NCBI RefSeq assembly: GCF_029854195.1
Contig: NZ_CP122960.1
Coordinates: forward strand, 496,001 to 560,000
Length of the DNA stretch: 64,000 nucleotides
DNA from: Amylibacter sp. IMCC11727
GTDB lineage: Bacteria; Pseudomonadota; Alphaproteobacteria; Rhodobacterales; Rhodobacteraceae
Direction: 5' to 3'
The position numbers were made by a program, and so were the translations under genes. Under the pieces are notes generated by a model that had not been told where the DNA came from, searched no databases, and was given only the letters and a program-made list of their open reading frames with translations. Shown one piece after another: positions 26,877 through 35,326 of the stretch (position 1 is the stretch's first letter; every line of letters starts with the position of its first letter).

Positions 26877-27701
26877 ATGACTGCGATTGGAAAAACCAAA
26901 GACATTTCGGACATCTTGGACCCTGCACGCGCGGCGGCCCTGCATGTAACGCTTGATCTGGCGGGGCCAGCGCCCGCGCATGGGGATCCGCTGCCGCCGT
27001 TTTGGCATTATGCGTATTTTTGGGAAAGCCTACCGCCTGCGGGGTTGGGGCGGGATGGGCATCCGCGCACAGGGGATTTCATTCCTGATCTGGGGCTGCC
27101 ACGGCGCATGTGGGCGGGGGGCAATTTGGCGTTTCTTGCACCCCTTTTGATTGGGCAAGCGGCGCAGAAGAAAACCAAGATTGTCGATGTTGTGCGCAAA
27201 GTTGCGCGATCTGGACCGTTGGCTATTGTCACACTGCGCCACGAATTTTCTCAAGATGGCCGCCTGTGTGTGACCGAAGATCAGTCGTTGATTTATCGGG
27301 CCGAAGCGGCGGGGGGAGGTGAGAAGCCAGTACCCCCTGTGGCGCCGACGGATGAAGCTGTGAAGCAATCGCGCAGGTTTTCATCCACGGATTTGTTCCG
27401 CTATTCCGCGTTGACGTTCAATGGCCACCGCATTCACTATGACCGTGACTATGCACGAGATATCGAAGGGTATGACGGGTTGATTGTGCATGGCCCGTTG
27501 TTGGCGCAGGGACTGTTGAATTTGGGGCAGAGCCTGTTGGGTGATGTAAAGACATTCCGCTTTCGCGCCACGGCACCGCTGTTTGACCATGAAGAGGTTA
27601 CGTTTTGCGCCAAGCCAGAGGCCGAGGGCGTTTCCCTGTGGGCGCGTGGCCCAGATGGGCGCATGTGTTTGACGGCAACGGCAACGGCGACGGCTACTTA
27701 G
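26877..27701 (+). CDS. MaoC/HTD2-type acyl-CoA hydratase (mesaconyl-C4-CoA hydratase-like)
   Basis: A 274-residue double hot-dog hydratase. The N-terminal part has HYAYFWESLPPAGLGRDG and RRMWAGG; the C-terminal hot dog has the hydratase motif FNGHRIHYDRDYA with a following GLIVHGPLLAQ. Closest described architecture is the mesaconyl-C4-CoA hydratase/FAS1-like dehydratase group; actual acyl-CoA substrate is unknown. The last residues are a run of alternating Thr-Ala coded by a short tandem repeat (27672-27698). The end overlaps the convergent FAD oxidoreductase by 8 nt. Confidence 0.78.
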   Translation: MTAIGKTKDISDILDPARAAALHVTLDLAGPAPAHGDPLPPFWHYAYFWESLPPAGLGRDGHPRTGDFIPDLGLPRRMWAGGNLAFLAPLLIGQAAQKKTKIVDVVRKVARSGPLAIVTLRHEFSQDGRLCVTEDQSLIYRAEAAGGGEKPVPPVAPTDEAVKQSRRFSSTDLFRYSALTFNGHRIHYDRDYARDIEGYDGLIVHGPLLAQGLLNLGQSLLGDVKTFRFRATAPLFDHEEVTFCAKPEAEGVSLWARGPDGRMCLTATATATAT

Positions 27702-28770
27702 CCATGTGCCAATCAAGGGTGAAGCTGTCGGGGATTTCGACGGGGTCATTATGGATTTGCGCCGCAACAACCTCGCCGATTTTATGGGACAGACCAAAAC
27801 CGATTTTGAATGCGCCAAGGGCCGTGTAAATGCCGCGCAGGTTTGGCACGGGGCCAAGCATTGGGTCACGGCGGCGGGCCTTGGGGCGGATGCCAGACCA
27901 GCGGTGTAGGATGGGCGCATTCGCAAGGATCGGGCAGATCGCGCGGGCTTTTGCGACCACTGTGTCGAGTAGATGATCCGTGCCGTCCACCGTCCATGTG
28001 TTTTCGGATGTGGAGCCGACTGCAACCGTGCCATTGGAGTGGGGGATGATGTAGACGCCATCGGCATAGATTTGCGGGTGATCGCCCATGTCAGCGTCAA
28101 GCAGGGCGGCTTGCCCTTTGACCCCTGATCCAGGATTCAGCGCGGTGTGTGGGGCGATAAGGTCAAACCCCGAAACCCCTGCGGACACGATCACGGCGTC
28201 TGCTTTCGCGATGCCCCAAGGTCCCGAAACGCCATGGTCTGACAAGGCTGTCACGGGGTGGTTTTCCAAAATCGTTACGCCAAGAACCTGACACGCCAAG
28301 GCCAGTGATGCGGTGGCCTTTGCGGGGTTTATGCGGGCCGACAGTGTGTCGCGCACCACGCCCAAGGGGGCGGTGTCTGAGGCCATGGTTTCTGGGCGAT
28401 CTTCCACCTGCCAGTGATATTTCCCCTGCCACACATCCAATGCGGATTGGGATCGGGCTGCGGCCAAGGCCAGTGCTTTTTGGGATAAAATCGGCTGTAA
28501 TCGACCAATGCGGCCATAGCCTGATTGCAAGCCAGAGGCCGCATCCACATCGCGCCAGAACCTATGGGCGGTGTCCAAGGCTTCGAATTGGAATTGCTTT
28601 TTGGGGTTCCATTGATCGGGCACATGGGGGGCGAGCGCGCCGACGATGCCGCCGCTCGCCCCTGCGCCAACGGTTGCCGCGTCATACACCGTTACCTTGT
28701 CGCCACGGCGTGCGCAGGCATAGGCACAGGCCAATCCCCATATTCCAGCGCCAATTACGATCACTTGCAT
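27694..28770 (-). CDS. DAO-family FAD oxidoreductase, candidate MnmC oxidase half
   Basis: A 358-residue FAD oxidoreductase with VIVIGAGIWGLACAYACARRG at the N-terminus, an ASGGIVGALAPHVPD loop and a C-terminal GPVPNLRGIYTALGAFKIGFGLS flavin segment, the fold of glycine/D-amino acid oxidases and of the C-terminal domain of MnmC. Its ATG lies only 43 nt from divergent mnmD. In gammaproteobacterial MnmC the same two activities are fused, so this gene may supply the oxidase that converts cmnm5U to nm5U in tRNA (inference). Glycine or D-amino acid oxidation is the alternative. The start at 28770 fits the Rossmann motif; upstream in-frame residues overlap mnmD. Confidence 0.75.
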   Translation of the reverse strand: MQVIVIGAGIWGLACAYACARRGDKVTVYDAATVGAGASGGIVGALAPHVPDQWNPKKQFQFEALDTAHRFWRDVDAASGLQSGYGRIGRLQPILSQKALALAAARSQSALDVWQGKYHWQVEDRPETMASDTAPLGVVRDTLSARINPAKATASLALACQVLGVTILENHPVTALSDHGVSGPWGIAKADAVIVSAGVSGFDLIAPHTALNPGSGVKGQAALLDADMGDHPQIYADGVYIIPHSNGTVAVGSTSENTWTVDGTDHLLDTVVAKARAICPILANAPILHRWSGIRPKARRRDPMLGPVPNLRGIYTALGAFKIGFGLSHKIGEVVAAQIHNDPVEIPDSFTLDWHMAK

Positions 28771-28813
28771 TGCGGCTTCCTTTCGTCTGGTTTCTGACCT
28801 AGAGCATTGGGCC

Positions 28814-29491
28814 ATGAGCGACCAGAATGAATATGCGGCCCTTGAATGGCGGGATGGGAAAATTCCCATCGCAACACGGTTTGATGACCCGTATTTCTCG
28901 CTCGATAATGGAATGGCAGAAACGGAGTATGTGTTTCTGGCGGGCAATGGATTGCCGGATCGGTTTGGCACGGGGTTTCACATTGCAGAATTGGGGTTTG
29001 GCTCTGGCCTAAACCTGTTGTGTGCATGGAAAGCGTGGCGGAGTGCGGGACAAACCAGCGCGTTGCGGTTTACAAGTTTTGAGGCATTTCCAATGGCCCC
29101 TGCGGATATGGCAGCGGCCCAGGGGGCCTGGCCCGAGTTGGCGGATGAAGTGGCGGAGTTTGCGCAGATTTGGGATGCAGCGGCGGGGCGTGCCATTTGC
29201 GATACGCTGGATGCGCGGGTGATTTATGGGGATGCGCGTGTAACGCTGGCCAATTGGGATGGGGTGGCGGATGCGTGGTTTCTGGATGGATTTTCCCCTG
29301 CAAAGAACCCCGAATTATGGGAGCCTGATTTGATGGGCGCGGTTGGAAAACACACAGCGGTTGGTGGAACCTTTGCCACATATACGGCGGCAGGGCATGT
29401 GCGTCAGTCGTTGGCGGCAGCAGGGTTTGATGTGGAGCGGATCAAAGGGTTTGGGCGCAAACGCCATATGACACGCGGGGTGTTGGCATGA
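28814..29491 (+). CDS. mnmD: tRNA (5-methylaminomethyl-2-thiouridine)(34)-methyltransferase MnmD
   Basis: A 225-residue SAM-dependent methyltransferase acting on the wobble uridine of tRNA. FHIAELGFGSGLNLLCAWKA is the SAM loop and AWFLDGFSPAKNPELW the family signature, equal to the N-terminal domain of E. coli MnmC (DUF752). The oxidase domain is absent from this polypeptide; a candidate is encoded divergently. The stop overlaps the EamA transporter start by 4 nt. Confidence 0.92.
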   Translation: MSDQNEYAALEWRDGKIPIATRFDDPYFSLDNGMAETEYVFLAGNGLPDRFGTGFHIAELGFGSGLNLLCAWKAWRSAGQTSALRFTSFEAFPMAPADMAAAQGAWPELADEVAEFAQIWDAAAGRAICDTLDARVIYGDARVTLANWDGVADAWFLDGFSPAKNPELWEPDLMGAVGKHTAVGGTFATYTAAGHVRQSLAAAGFDVERIKGFGRKRHMTRGVLA

Positions 29492-30357
29492 CGCAACAAA
29501 ACGCGCGAGCGGGCATTTGGCTGATGGTGGTGGCGACCTTTGTGTTTGCCACGCAGGACGGAATTTCGCGACATCTGGCCGAGAATTACAACGTGTTTAT
29601 GATCGTGATGATCCGCTATTGGTTCTTTTTGCTGTTTGTTGTGAGCGTTTCGAAGATGCGCACGGGCAGTGTGGGGGCAACGGCACGCACCTCGCAACCG
29701 TGGTTGCAGTTTTTTCGTGGGGTGCTGTTGGCCTGTGAAATTCTGGTTACGGTGATTGCGTTTACGTTTCTGGGGTTGATCGAAGCACACGCCATATTCG
29801 CAGTTTACCCGCTGATTGTTGCGGCCCTGTCTGGCCCGATCTTGGGCGAAGCGGTGGGCTGGCGGCGCTGGGCGGCGATTTCAGTGGGCTTTGTTGGAAT
29901 GCTGATCATTCTGCAGCCGGGCTTTAAGGTGTTTTCACCCTATTCACTGATCGCGGTTGGCGGCGCGTTTTTGTTTGCGCTTTACAATCTTCTGACTCGA
30001 TTGGCGGCGGCCAAAGACACGGCAGCCACCAGTTTCTTTTGGACGGGTGTTGGTGGGTTTGTGATTATGACAGCCATTGGTCCTTTTTTTTGGGAACCCA
30101 TGAGCGGCACAGATTGGCGGTGGATGGCGTTGTTGTGTGTAACGGGTGCAACGGGGCATTACCTGTTGATCAAAGCCTATGAAAAGGCCGAGGCCAGCAC
30201 CGTGCAACCATTCGCGTATTTGCAGCTGGTGTTTGCATCGATGATTGGCGTTTCGGTTTTTGGCGAGTCGCTGCCGATGTCCACCATAGGGGGCGCTGGA
30301 TTGATTGTGGTGGCTGGTATTTTCACGCTGTGGCGTGAGCAGGTGGCCAAATCCTAA
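29488..30357 (+). CDS. EamA/DMT-family transporter
   Basis: A 289-residue inner-membrane protein with about ten hydrophobic segments arranged as two EamA repeats (the first ending near VGMLIILQPG, the second near GGAGLIVVAGIFTLW). Such proteins export amino acids, purines or other metabolites; substrate not determinable here. It is coupled to mnmD by a 4-nt ATGA overlap and converges on slt. Confidence 0.85.
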   Translation: MTQQNARAGIWLMVVATFVFATQDGISRHLAENYNVFMIVMIRYWFFLLFVVSVSKMRTGSVGATARTSQPWLQFFRGVLLACEILVTVIAFTFLGLIEAHAIFAVYPLIVAALSGPILGEAVGWRRWAAISVGFVGMLIILQPGFKVFSPYSLIAVGGAFLFALYNLLTRLAAAKDTAATSFFWTGVGGFVIMTAIGPFFWEPMSGTDWRWMALLCVTGATGHYLLIKAYEKAEASTVQPFAYLQLVFASMIGVSVFGESLPMSTIGGAGLIVVAGIFTLWREQVAKS

Positions 30358-30421
30358 GGCCCCGTTCTGTACATCGGACGCATTTCGGCGCGTCGTTGTA
30401 CTTTAAAACACAAAAGACGTT

Positions 30422-32368
30422 TTAGCCACGCGTTAGATCGCGGGTCAGGCGAATGGGTTCCACTTCGCCGCTGAGGCGCATCCGATAAACGTGCAGGGAT
30501 TCAATGACGCGCATCACATAGTTGCGGGTTTCGCGGTAGGGAATGTGTTCGATCCAATCCACTTGGTCGATCAAACTGTCGCGGGGATCGCCGTAGGTTT
30601 CGATCCACTGATCCACACGATTTGGCCCTGCGTTGTAGGCGGCAAAGGCCAGCACATAGGAGCCTTCGTAAATTTCCAGCAAACCGCCCAAATACGCCGT
30701 GCCAAGTTTGGCGTTATAGCGCCAATCGGATGTGAGGCGGTTTTTGGAATATTCCACACCGATGTCGCCAGCCACTTGTCGTGCAGTGGCGGGCATGACT
30801 TGCATCAATCCACGCGCGCCAACGGGGCTGACGGCTTCGGGATTCAGTTCGCTTTCGCGTCGTGCGATGGCCATGGCGACTTCGGGGTCTACGTCCACGG
30901 AATAGCGGGCCAGTTCAGTGACAGGGAAATAGCTTTTGGGAATGACAAAGCCGCGTTTTGCGGCCTCTTTCGCGACGCCAAGGGCAACGAACGGGCGGTC
31001 ATATTCAAGCGCGAGTTCTGCCAGTTGCGCGGTTTCCACTTCGTTTGTGGTTTCGGCCACATGAGAAAAGAACCACCGCATGAGATTTTGTTCTTGGGCG
31101 TGGTGTAGCAAAATTCCTGCGCGAACGACGCTGGAGTTGGCCAAGCGGCCTTCGCGCCAATCGGGCACTGTGATTTTGCCTGTCAGGCGTTCATCGGGTT
31201 CTGCACCGAGCCGTTCTGCGGAGAGTTGGCCATAAAAGCTGGTTTGGTATTTTGCGCTGAGGTTGAACGCATCAACGGCGGCGTCAAAATCTGATCTGCG
31301 TTCTTCGGCGCGACCAATCCAATAGCCAGCACGACCAAGGCTGACGGGTGTTTTCACTGCATCGCGATGATTGCGGAAATGAATCACGGCCTGTTCGGGG
31401 GCGTCCAGTTTCGTGAGGGATATAAACCCTGCCAACCATTCCAAATCAGCGTAATCTGCACCAGATTTCAAACCGTGCTGACTGGCGAGCCAATAGGCCA
31501 ATTCTGTATCGCCCATGCGCATGGCGCGGCGGGCAAACCCACGGCGGCGCGGGCCCCATTTTTCTGGAATGCCCAATGTCGCCGTGTTGGTGGATTGTTC
31601 AACCAACAGTTTCTGCGCGTCATCCCAGCGGCCTTTCTTTACACGCCATTGGAACCGATCATAAGCCAGCCCGCCATCTGATTGCAGGGCTTTTGGAACC
31701 TCGGCGATGACGGCGTCCACGCCTTTACTGGCCCGTTGCAAAGCGATGCGCGCTTGGGCAAGTTTTTGTTGATCAGGTGTGATCAGCGGTAACATGCGGC
31801 CTGCTTCGCGGGTGTGGCCGCCCCATAAAAGGAAATCCATGCGGCGCTGATGGTAGCGCGACAGACTGCCCGCAAATTTATTTAAAAGCCCCGTCATTTC
31901 GTGTTGTTGCAGGGTCAGTGTGGTCCAGGCCCGAATGGCTTCGGCGCGGGCATCTGCCGTGCGGCCTTGGGCGGCAAATGCTTCGGCGAGGCGCAGCGAA
32001 CCGGTTCCTGTCTGGGGCAGTTGATCGCGAAAATAAGCGCGCACTTCGGCGGCATTGTGATTGGGCGGGATCGCGGCCTCTCCACGGCGGCGCAGCCGTT
32101 TCAGGCCGGGCCAATCGGGGTTGTCGCGCAAAAATTCGGTGTATTCTTCCCAATGTCCTTCGCCGCGGCGCAAGCGTTGCCATGTGACAAGGGTGCTGCC
32201 CACGGGATCAGACATCTGGCTGGCGTAATGGTCTGCGGTGACCCAATCTTCGGATGCGACAGCGCTAAAGGCGGTTGCCAACAGATCGCCGTCTTCCTCT
32301 TGAGCGGTTGCGCCAAGGGGCAAAAGGGCAAAACACCCTATCCATCCAGCTGTAAGCAGTGACCGCAA
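30422..32368 (-). CDS. Soluble lytic murein transglycosylase (Slt70-like)
   Basis: A 648-residue periplasmic enzyme that cleaves peptidoglycan glycan strands with formation of 1,6-anhydro ends. A signal peptide covers about residues 1-22 (cut after GATAQ). A long alpha-superhelical middle leads to the C-terminal catalytic domain with ARRESELNPEA (catalytic Glu), GARGLMQVMPATA and FAAYNAGP. The start is TTG at 32368 behind ggggggataa, a strong ribosome binding site. Divergent from dapA. Confidence 0.93.
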   Translation of the reverse strand: MRSLLTAGWIGCFALLPLGATAQEEDGDLLATAFSAVASEDWVTADHYASQMSDPVGSTLVTWQRLRRGEGHWEEYTEFLRDNPDWPGLKRLRRRGEAAIPPNHNAAEVRAYFRDQLPQTGTGSLRLAEAFAAQGRTADARAEAIRAWTTLTLQQHEMTGLLNKFAGSLSRYHQRRMDFLLWGGHTREAGRMLPLITPDQQKLAQARIALQRASKGVDAVIAEVPKALQSDGGLAYDRFQWRVKKGRWDDAQKLLVEQSTNTATLGIPEKWGPRRRGFARRAMRMGDTELAYWLASQHGLKSGADYADLEWLAGFISLTKLDAPEQAVIHFRNHRDAVKTPVSLGRAGYWIGRAEERRSDFDAAVDAFNLSAKYQTSFYGQLSAERLGAEPDERLTGKITVPDWREGRLANSSVVRAGILLHHAQEQNLMRWFFSHVAETTNEVETAQLAELALEYDRPFVALGVAKEAAKRGFVIPKSYFPVTELARYSVDVDPEVAMAIARRESELNPEAVSPVGARGLMQVMPATARQVAGDIGVEYSKNRLTSDWRYNAKLGTAYLGGLLEIYEGSYVLAFAAYNAGPNRVDQWIETYGDPRDSLIDQVDWIEHIPYRETRNYVMRVIESLHVYRMRLSGEVEPIRLTRDLTRG

Positions 32369-32524
32369 TTATCCCCCCAAAACGCGAATTTAACGCAGCT
32401 TGTACCCTATTTCATTTCGCCAACGGATCAATTCAATTTTTCGTTGCTCTGTTTGGCGTTTCGTTTTGGTAAATTCCCTGTTATCTGAACATTGAATCAA
32501 CCCACCCAAATCGGAGGCAATGCC

Positions 32525-33397
32525 ATGTTCAAAGGGTCCTACGTCGCGCTTATCACCCCGTTTGCTAACGGTAAGGTGGACGACAAGGCGCTGAAACAGC
32601 TTGTAGAGTGGCATATCGCTGAAGGGACACACGGTATTGTGCCTGTGGGAACTACGGGTGAAAGCCCGACGCTGAGTCATGAAGAACACGATCATGTGGT
32701 GAAAACTGTGGTCGATACTGCGGCGGGGCGTGTGCCTGTGATCGCGGGTGCTGGATCAAACAACACAGCAGAATCGCTGCGTTTGACAGAATCAGCCAAG
32801 GCCGCTGGTGCAGATGGTGCGCTGGTGGTGACGCCGTATTACAACAAACCAACCCAGCGCGGTTTGATCGCACATTTCGAAGCAGTGGCAGAAGTTGGCA
32901 TCCCCATCATCATCTATAACATCCCGCCGCGTTCTGTGATTGATGTGGTTCCAGAAACCATGGGTCTGCTGGCGAAGCACAAGAACATCGTGGGCGTGAA
33001 AGACGCCACAGGCGATTTGGCTCGTGTGTGTGCGCAGCGTCTGCACTGCGGTGAAGACTTTATCCAGATGTCTGGCGAAGATGCCACAGCACACGGGTTT
33101 AACGCCCAAGGTGGTGTTGGCTGTATTTCCGTGACGGCAAACGTGGCCCCAAAATTGTGTTCCCAGCTGCAAGAAGCAACGCTAGCAGGGGATTACGCCA
33201 CGGCGCTGAAAATTCAGGACAAGCTGATGCCATTGCACGGTGCGGTGTTCACAGAGCCAGGGCTGGTTGGCGCAAAATACGGTGTGTCCGAATTGGGCCA
33301 TTGTTCTGATGAGGTTCGCTTGCCACTGACGACCCTAACGGATGAGACAAAGGCCAAGATGGACGCTGCAATGCGTCATGCGGGCCTTAAAAACTAA
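32525..33397 (+). CDS. dapA: 4-hydroxy-tetrahydrodipicolinate synthase
   Basis: First committed enzyme of lysine/diaminopimelate synthesis, condensing pyruvate with aspartate semialdehyde. The 290 residues carry GTTGESPTLS, the catalytic Tyr in VVTPYYNKP and the Schiff-base Lys in VGVKDATGD. The ATG at 32525 follows cggaggcaatgcc. Next gene begins 4 nt after the stop. Together with dapE it completes two steps of the pathway in this window. Confidence 0.96.
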   Translation: MFKGSYVALITPFANGKVDDKALKQLVEWHIAEGTHGIVPVGTTGESPTLSHEEHDHVVKTVVDTAAGRVPVIAGAGSNNTAESLRLTESAKAAGADGALVVTPYYNKPTQRGLIAHFEAVAEVGIPIIIYNIPPRSVIDVVPETMGLLAKHKNIVGVKDATGDLARVCAQRLHCGEDFIQMSGEDATAHGFNAQGGVGCISVTANVAPKLCSQLQEATLAGDYATALKIQDKLMPLHGAVFTEPGLVGAKYGVSELGHCSDEVRLPLTTLTDETKAKMDAAMRHAGLKN

Positions 33398-33400
33398 GCC

Positions 33401-33913
33401 ATGAAAACACCCACATACGACATACACCTTGTGTGTGGGTGTACTGGCGCGGGGAAATCCACGTATTCTTTGCGTTTGGCCGAAGACCTGCGCGGGGTTC
33501 GGTTTGCCATTGATGAATGGATGCAGCGTTTGCACAACGCGGACAAACCAGACGAACTGCGGTTTGAATGGTTTTATGAGCGGGTGCAGCGCAATTGTTT
33601 GCAAATGCGAAAAATGGCGCAGCAGATTGTGCCGCTGGGCACGCCGTGCATTTTCGACTGTGGCTTTACCAACAGCCATGAGCGGGCAATTTTCACCAAT
33701 TGGGCCGAGGAGCATGGATTTTCGATCCAGCTCCACTATGTAGACGTCCCAAAGGACATACGCTGGCAGCGGGTGCTCAAGCGAAATGCAGAACAGGCGG
33801 AAACCTTTCAATTCGAAGTGACCCGCGAAATGTTTGACGGCATTGAAACCATGTGGGAACCGCCCAGCGAGAAAGAGATGCACCAATTTCATGGTGTAAG
33901 AATTGAAGACTAA
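33401..33913 (+). CDS. P-loop kinase-like ATP-binding protein
   Basis: A 170-residue cytosolic protein with Walker A GCTGAGKSTYS (about 13-23), a FAIDEWMQRLH acidic segment and CIFDCGFTN as a Walker-B-like strand, followed by R-rich lid residues (WQRVLKRNAEQ). This matches AAA_33-type small-molecule or nucleoside kinases. It lies 3 nt after dapA and its stop overlaps smpB by 1 nt, so all three are cotranscribed. Substrate unknown. Confidence 0.8.
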   Translation: MKTPTYDIHLVCGCTGAGKSTYSLRLAEDLRGVRFAIDEWMQRLHNADKPDELRFEWFYERVQRNCLQMRKMAQQIVPLGTPCIFDCGFTNSHERAIFTNWAEEHGFSIQLHYVDVPKDIRWQRVLKRNAEQAETFQFEVTREMFDGIETMWEPPSEKEMHQFHGVRIED

Positions 33914-34395
33914 TGGCTGCGAAGAAGAAAAAAGCTGATCCAAACAACAAGCTGATCGCTGAAAATCGGCGGGCGCGGTATGACTATGCCATCGAGGATA
34001 CGGTGGAATGTGGCATGATGTTGATGGGGTCCGAGGTGAAATCCCTGCGCGATGGTGCGGCCCACATCACCGAAAGCTATGCCGCGATTGAAGACGGAGA
34101 ATTGTGGCTGATCAACAGTTACATCGGGCTTTATGCGCAGGCAAAAACATTTGGCCACGAAGAACGCCGTCGTCGTAAATTGCTGGCCTCCAAACGCGAA
34201 ATTGCGCGGATGTGGCAGGGGATTGGCCGCAAAGGGATGACGTTGGTTCCATTGAAATTATACTTCAATGACAAAGGGCGCGCGAAGCTGTTGCTGGGTC
34301 TGGCCAAGGGTAAAAACCAAGCCGACAAACGCGAAACCGATAAGAAACGCGATTGGGCTAAGCAAAAGAACCGTCTGCTGCGCGATCACGGTTGA
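33913..34395 (+). CDS. smpB: SsrA-binding protein SmpB
   Basis: A 160-residue partner of tmRNA in trans-translation that brings tmRNA to stalled ribosomes. IAENRRARYDYAIEDTVECG near the N-terminus, LMGSEVKSLRDG and AHITESYA, then the basic C-terminal tail (GKNQADKRETDKKRDWAKQK) are all canonical. No tmRNA gene is seen in the window. RNase R, encoded at 23455, is its usual functional companion. Confidence 0.97.
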   Translation: MAAKKKKADPNNKLIAENRRARYDYAIEDTVECGMMLMGSEVKSLRDGAAHITESYAAIEDGELWLINSYIGLYAQAKTFGHEERRRRKLLASKREIARMWQGIGRKGMTLVPLKLYFNDKGRAKLLLGLAKGKNQADKRETDKKRDWAKQKNRLLRDHG

Positions 34396-34467
34396 ACAGA
34401 AAAACACCCACCAGCCTTTGGGAGGTACTGATGGGTGTAATAGGGCGGCGGTGAACCAATGGGTTGG

Positions 34468-34674
34468 TTATGCGCCCCGATTGTGTGTTTTTGCATAGAG
34501 TTTTGCGACTGTTTTGCTGGCTGTTTTTTCGCACAGGCAAGGGATCAACGCATGAACAAGTGCCGCACCTGCGGCAACCATGAGCGTGGCGGCAAATTTT
34601 GTCGCGAACAGTAGGTGTTCAAAGTAAGTTTCATCAACGGATGCAGGGTGGTCTGTAAAAATCTTAGCAATCAT
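34468..34674 (-). CDS. DUF6356 small membrane protein
   Basis: A 68-residue protein that begins MIAKIFTDHPASVDETYFEH and continues with one hydrophobic helix (about residues 26-47) ending in HALIPCLCEKTASKTV. This N-terminus (DHPASV.E.Y.EH) and the HALIP motif match the DUF6356 family of alphaproteobacteria, function unknown. The ATG at 34674 has an ideal aaaggagacacgcc ribosome binding site; longer in-frame readings upstream are not credible. Convergent with smpB. Confidence 0.82.
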   Translation of the reverse strand: MIAKIFTDHPASVDETYFEHLLFATKFAATLMVAAGAALVHALIPCLCEKTASKTVAKLYAKTHNRGA

Positions 34675-34906
34675 GGCGTGTCTCCTTTGATACAAAAGTA
34701 CCGTCAATTTGCATGTATGCGGTCCCAATGTTGCAAGATTTTGGTAAATATTTGTGACTTCGTCCCTAATTATGAAATTTAAATAGAAAATTGTCCCTAT
34801 AGGTATTATTGAACATATTTTGCGCGCAAATTCTTGAAAATCGCTTGGCCTTATCCAAGTAGGAGTTACGACAACGCACGATGCGTTGCAAAAACAGGGG
34901 AAAATT

Positions 34907-35173
34907 ATGGATCTTACAGGAATTCTAGTACAAGTCGTCGCGGGTGCCGTTGGTGGTAACGCGGCGGGTGCGGTTTTGAAAAACTTTAACCTTGGCTTGG
35001 TCGGCAACACGATTGCTGGCCTTGTTGGCGGTGGTCTCGGCGGGCAGATTATTTCTGCGGTTGCTGGTGGCAACCTAGACGGTATCGCAGGGGACATTGC
35101 TGGCGGTGGTGTTGGCGGTGCGGTTGTTTTGGCCGTGGTTGGCATGATCAAATCGGCCATGAACAAAGGCTAA
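34907..35173 (+). CDS. Small glycine-zipper hydrophobic protein
   Basis: An 88-residue protein rich in Gly, Ala and Val with GxxxG spacing through most of its length (GAVGGNAAGAV, VGGGLGGQI, AGGGVGGAVV). It has no signal peptide of classic form and would insert in or associate with membranes. I do not recognise a characterised family. ATG at 34907 follows caggggaaaatt. A 232-nt divergent spacer separates it from the DUF6356 gene and must contain both promoters. Confidence 0.75.
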   Translation: MDLTGILVQVVAGAVGGNAAGAVLKNFNLGLVGNTIAGLVGGGLGGQIISAVAGGNLDGIAGDIAGGGVGGAVVLAVVGMIKSAMNKG

Positions 35174-35221
35174 GGTCTTTGGTTTCGGTTCTGGGCTGAC
35201 CCAAAGCCCAAAGGTGCACAA

Positions 35222-35255
35222 AAGCGCGTTTTGGTAAAAGCCAAAGCGCGTTTTC
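35222..35255. repeat. Two direct copies of AAAGCGCGTTTT
   Basis: Near-palindromic 12-mers at 35222-35233 and 35244-35255, 22 bp apart, in the gap between the glycine-zipper gene and the sulfurtransferase gene. Spacing of about two helical turns suits a protein-binding pair. A hairpin TGGGCT/AGCCCA lies just upstream (about 35193-35211). Confidence 0.55.
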
Positions 35256-35326
35256 TTGTTTGACTGGCCCTTGAATCCTGCGGCGTGCGGGGCTAATGCG
35301 GGATAAACTCCTAATAGGTTGTGGTT

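Noticed and set aside
34404..34438. ACACCCA/TGGGTGT as smpB terminator
   Set aside because: Only seven paired bases around a 21-nt loop and no T run; too weak to call.
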